DNA of 24,725 nucleotides from an uncultured Treponema sp. (GTDB taxonomy: Bacteria; Spirochaetota; Spirochaetia; Treponematales; Treponemataceae). The stretch spans positions 1 to 24,725 of the forward strand of contig CALDID010000230.1 in assembly GCA_937901865.1 (NCBI GenBank), written 5' to 3'. Below, piece by piece: positions 22,289 through 24,725 of the stretch. A program made the position numbers and the translations under genes. The notes below the pieces were generated by a model, which had not been told where the DNA came from, did no database searches, and saw only the letters and a list, made by a program, of their open reading frames with translations. How positions within the stretch are numbered: the stretch's first letter is position 1; the number at the start of each line of letters is the position of its first letter.

Positions 22289-22305
22289 ATATTTTTATGT
22301 GTCTA
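22277..22305 (-). promoter_or_regulatory. Promoter overlapping the 5' end of the GAF-HD-GYP gene
   Basis: Minus strand: TAGACA (22305-22300), 17-base spacer, perfect TATAAT (22282-22277). The -10 falls on codons 3-4 of the assigned reading frame, so RNA would start downstream of the TTG at 22288. Confidence 0.6.
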
Positions 22306-22306
22306 T

Positions 22307-23158
22307 TTATTCTCTCGCTCTTTTTGAGATAAGCGCAAAATAGAGCGGACCTGCGCCGTTTTGCTTGTCGGGGAGAACGTGGCAGCCATAGGCAGTTTTT
22401 TCAATTTCAGGCAGTGCTACGGAACAAAAAGGGGCGCACTGTTCTTCAAGCTCTGCTTTTTCTTTGACGGGGATTAAAACAGCGTCGTCGAACTTCTTGA
22501 AGACTTTTTCTACCACATCGTCATTTTCGCTTTTAGAAAGCGCGCAGGTCGAATAGAGCAAAAATCCGTTTGGCTTCAAAAGCCGATACGCCGACGACAG
22601 CAAAGCCCATTGCTCCATTGCGAGCATTTTTATCCGCGACGGACTCCATTCGTTCAAGTATTTTGCGTCTTGCAACACATGTCGTTCTGAAGAACAAGGC
22701 GCGTCAAGCAAAATCCTGTCATACGCTTCAACTTCTTTTTTGCACCATTTTGCGCCGTCGCTGCAAGAAATGGTAACTCTTTTCCGTATCTCGTCTGTTA
22801 GATGTTCGTCGCACACTCGCTCCAGCCGCTTGCTTCGGTCGAAAGAGCGTTCGTTAGAATAAAGCTGTGCGTCTTTTAGCATAAGCGAAGAAAGGACGAG
22901 CGTCTTTCCGCCAGGAGCAGCGCACAAATCGAGTATCTTTTTTGCGTTGTCGAGTGGCAAGCTCAAAGCCGCCCGCACGCTTCCTGAATCCAAGAAATAA
23001 GACTTTTTCCCTGCCTTCCATTCTGCATAATGCGGTTCTTGCAATAGAGCTTCTTTCAAGCCTTGCCATCGCGCGCCGAAAAGGGCAGAGTAATATTCGT
23101 CGAATCCATCTGCGCCGCTGAGTTTCTTTTTTGCCGTTGCTTTATTCTTATTTGACAC
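22307..23158 (-). CDS. NOL1/NOP2/Sun-family RNA m5C methyltransferase
   Basis: 283 residues. SAM-binding motif I DLCAAPGGKT (77-86), motif IV LDAPCSSERH with Cys155 and motif VI LYSTCALS with the catalytic Cys205: the two-cysteine arrangement of RNA cytosine-5 methyltransferases such as RsmB/RsmF. Length and lack of an NusB-like N-terminal domain argue against full RsmB; the substrate, rRNA or tRNA, is not decided. GTG at 23158 is chosen because AAGGGGTGA lies 5 bases upstream; an ATG at 23224 would overlap the GH3 gene by 77 bases. The chosen start overlaps it by 11, so the two are co-translated. Confidence 0.88.
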   Translation of the reverse strand: MSNKNKATAKKKLSGADGFDEYYSALFGARWQGLKEALLQEPHYAEWKAGKKSYFLDSGSVRAALSLPLDNAKKILDLCAAPGGKTLVLSSLMLKDAQLYSNERSFDRSKRLERVCDEHLTDEIRKRVTISCSDGAKWCKKEVEAYDRILLDAPCSSERHVLQDAKYLNEWSPSRIKMLAMEQWALLSSAYRLLKPNGFLLYSTCALSKSENDDVVEKVFKKFDDAVLIPVKEKAELEEQCAPFCSVALPEIEKTAYGCHVLPDKQNGAGPLYFALISKRARE

Positions 23159-24521
23159 AGCTATCACCCCTTGCTTTTTCCTCTTCAAAGCGTTGTAAGC
23201 GCGTTTGCACATTTTCTTTTGCAACGTCAGAAAGCGTCAAAGTAGTTTTGTCATTTTCAGTTTGTTCTTCTGTGATTTGCAAAATATGTGCTTTTATTTT
23301 GTATTGAATAACGCGGCGAACTGCGTCATCGAGGAGATGTGCAAAGTTCTCATCTTGTGCCGCCTTTTTTTCAAGCACTGTAAGCACGTTCACGAACTTC
23401 TTTTCAGAAAGCATAATGCAGTCAACACCTGCTTCTATCGCCATTGTTACGGCTTTTTCTGGCGGATAGCCGTTTTTTTCTAGGGCAGCCATAAAAATAT
23501 CGTCCGACAAAATAAGCCCTTGAAACTGCATTTTATCGCGCAAAATCTGCGAAATCCAATAGTGAGAAAAACAGGCTGGCTTATCGCCGTCGTGTGCCGT
23601 TGTGCGCGCGTGCGACATAAGTACTGCGCTGGGAGAAGCTGTGTTGATGACGTGAGAAAACGGCTCTATCACGGTCTTTTCAAGCTCTTCGTCGCTTAGT
23701 TTTATTTCTGGAAGCCCAGTATGAGGGTCTGTGTTCGTGTTGCCGGGGAAATGCTTTAGCACCGTGCCGATTCCGTTTTCTTCGTACGATTTGACGGCAA
23801 GAGAAGCATACGTTTTGACCGCCGTGCTGTCGCCATAGCTCCGCGTGCCTAAAAAGTCGCTGTTGTCGCTGTCGGACACTTCGGCTACGGGGGCTAAGTT
23901 CAGCGAAAAGCCTAACAAAGCGAGTTGTTTCGCCTGTGAATCATATAAGGCTTTTGCTTCCTCTTCGCTGTATTTTGTCGCTATTGTGCGGCAAGACGGC
24001 ACAGAGCTTGTAATGCCGCGAAGTCGGTTCACCAAGCCGCCCTCTTGGTCTATCGAAAGATACGGCGGAACAAGCGCGTTTTGTGTGCAGTATGAGGCTA
24101 TCGAATCCGAAAAGTGCATTATTTCTTCTGCGTTTTTTCCTATGTTGAACGAAAAGAACAAATAGCCGCCAGGAATAACTGCCTTGTCGTCTTTATATTC
24201 GACAGGCTCAAAATCGGTATTTCCTTGCAAATTAACAAGAAAAAGCTGTGCGAGTTTTTCTGTTTGGCTGAGCTGCGAGAGATAAGAAGTTATCGCGTTT
24301 CGCTTTCTTTCCGCGATTTTGGCTTGTCGCTCCTCTTCTTGTTTTTTTTCTTGCTCAAGCTGTGCTGCTTGTTCTTGGGCTAGGCATTCAGCTTCTGTTG
24401 CTTTTTCGGCTTCTGCCGCACTGTTTTCGCTCGTGTTTTTTGAGCAGGAAACAAGCGCAAAAACGAGTATTGATAATAAAAAGAATTTTGTAAAAGTGGG
24501 GAATTTGTGAGATAAAAACAT
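23148..24521 (-). CDS. GH3 family beta-N-acetylhexosaminidase-like lipoprotein
   Basis: 457 residues. Lipoprotein signal with LVSC and Cys26, then a Glu/Gln/Lys-rich linker (about 33-75), probably helical. The GH3 TIM barrel has YLSIDQEGGLVNRLRG (155-169), KHFPG (256-260) and TDPHTGLP, where Asp265-x-His267 matches the acid/base dyad of NagZ-type enzymes, and ILSDDIFMAAL with nucleophile Asp340. The usual GHGDT is GNTNT here. NagZ enzymes remove beta-N-acetylglucosamine from muropeptides in cell-wall recycling; the lipid anchor suggests an envelope location as in Gram-positive NagZ. The ATG at 24521 lacks an SD. First gene of a minus-strand set with the methyltransferase and the phosphodiesterase. 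Confidence 0.9.
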   Translation of the reverse strand: MFLSHKFPTFTKFFLLSILVFALVSCSKNTSENSAAEAEKATEAECLAQEQAAQLEQEKKQEEERQAKIAERKRNAITSYLSQLSQTEKLAQLFLVNLQGNTDFEPVEYKDDKAVIPGGYLFFSFNIGKNAEEIMHFSDSIASYCTQNALVPPYLSIDQEGGLVNRLRGITSSVPSCRTIATKYSEEEAKALYDSQAKQLALLGFSLNLAPVAEVSDSDNSDFLGTRSYGDSTAVKTYASLAVKSYEENGIGTVLKHFPGNTNTDPHTGLPEIKLSDEELEKTVIEPFSHVINTASPSAVLMSHARTTAHDGDKPACFSHYWISQILRDKMQFQGLILSDDIFMAALEKNGYPPEKAVTMAIEAGVDCIMLSEKKFVNVLTVLEKKAAQDENFAHLLDDAVRRVIQYKIKAHILQITEEQTENDKTTLTLSDVAKENVQTRLQRFEEEKARGDSCVK

Positions 24522-24575
24522 ATCATAAAGTATTACCTATTTTTCGCTTATTTTCAAGGTCTTTGGAATAGTTAT

Positions 24576-24667
24576 GACGATGGTCGTGGGAGTTGCTCGA
24601 CTACGGTCGTGGGAGAGGGACGAGAACGGTCGTAAGTGTGATACAAGAACGGTCGTAAGTGAGGGGC
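24576..24667. repeat. Tandem array with exact 23-bp period upstream of the GH3 gene
   Basis: GGTCGT occurs at 24582, 24605, 24628 and 24651, exactly 23 bp apart, within four units of core ACGGTCGT followed by GGGAG or AAGTG. Flanks between cores differ more than the cores, as expected for binding-site iterons rather than slippage alone. It begins about 55 bases upstream of the GH3 start. From 24668 to the window end I see only an AT-rich stretch with a weak AAAAAC/GTTTTT hairpin near 24695-24717. Confidence 0.85.
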
Positions 24668-24725
24668 GAGATTAAAATGCAAAGTCAAGTGCAACAAAAA
24701 ACTTCGGCAGGGTTTTTCAGCTTCA

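Overview
The window reads like a spirochaete chromosome, most probably Treponema. The evidence is a fused 2-aminoethylphosphonate (AEP) cytidylyltransferase/transaminase of the Treponema type, several c-di-GMP signalling proteins, lipoproteins with relaxed spirochaete-like lipoboxes, an infC-rpmI-rplT-zapB-zapA gene order, and a moderately AT-rich composition. The genus is an inference; no rRNA gene, tRNA gene or mobile element was seen.

Layout. (1) Bases 1-1090, minus: 5' part of an LTA-synthase/sulfatase-fold membrane transferase cut by the window edge. (2) 1127-7031, minus: a tightly overlapping six-gene operon (GtrA, GT2, LPG-synthase-TM protein, APH-like kinase, HAD phosphatase, PntC-AEP transaminase) ending at a clear rho-independent terminator. 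It looks like a pathway that puts an AEP-type head group on a lipid-linked glycan. A divergent XRE regulator (7120-7470) shares a promoter region with palindromic operator candidates. (3) 7464-8113: a gene-poor stretch with three repeat types (19-bp tandem array, inverted dispersed repeat, 81-bp hairpin-rich repeat). (4) 8114-8743: small outer-membrane beta-barrel protein, followed by an 18-bp tandem array related to the first and a strong terminator. (5) 8932-11578: a DUF2281/PIN toxin-antitoxin pair, apparently co-transcribed with uvrB. (6) 11664-11836: an unannotated promoter / three-hairpin / terminator unit, a candidate structured small RNA with a 22-codon ORF. (7) 11911-18605: a signalling cluster of a membrane GGDEF cyclase, a membrane HD-GYP-like protein with lost catalytic residues, an orphan solute-binding lipoprotein and an 1100-residue FIST-sensor hybrid histidine kinase. 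(8) 18624-21066: a consensus promoter driving infC-rpmI-rplT, then zapB-like, zapA and a YaiI/DUF188 protein. (9) 21044-24521, minus: GH3 lipoprotein, RNA m5C methyltransferase and a GAF-HD-GYP phosphodiesterase; upstream of this set lies a 23-bp-period tandem array (24576-24667).

The strongest candidates for undescribed biology are the structured RNA at 11.66-11.84 kb, the AEP/glycan operon with its divergent XRE switch, and the c-di-GMP/FIST cluster. Several genes here have promoters so close to the start codon that their mRNAs should be leaderless or nearly so. All functional calls come from reading motifs by eye; no database search was run.
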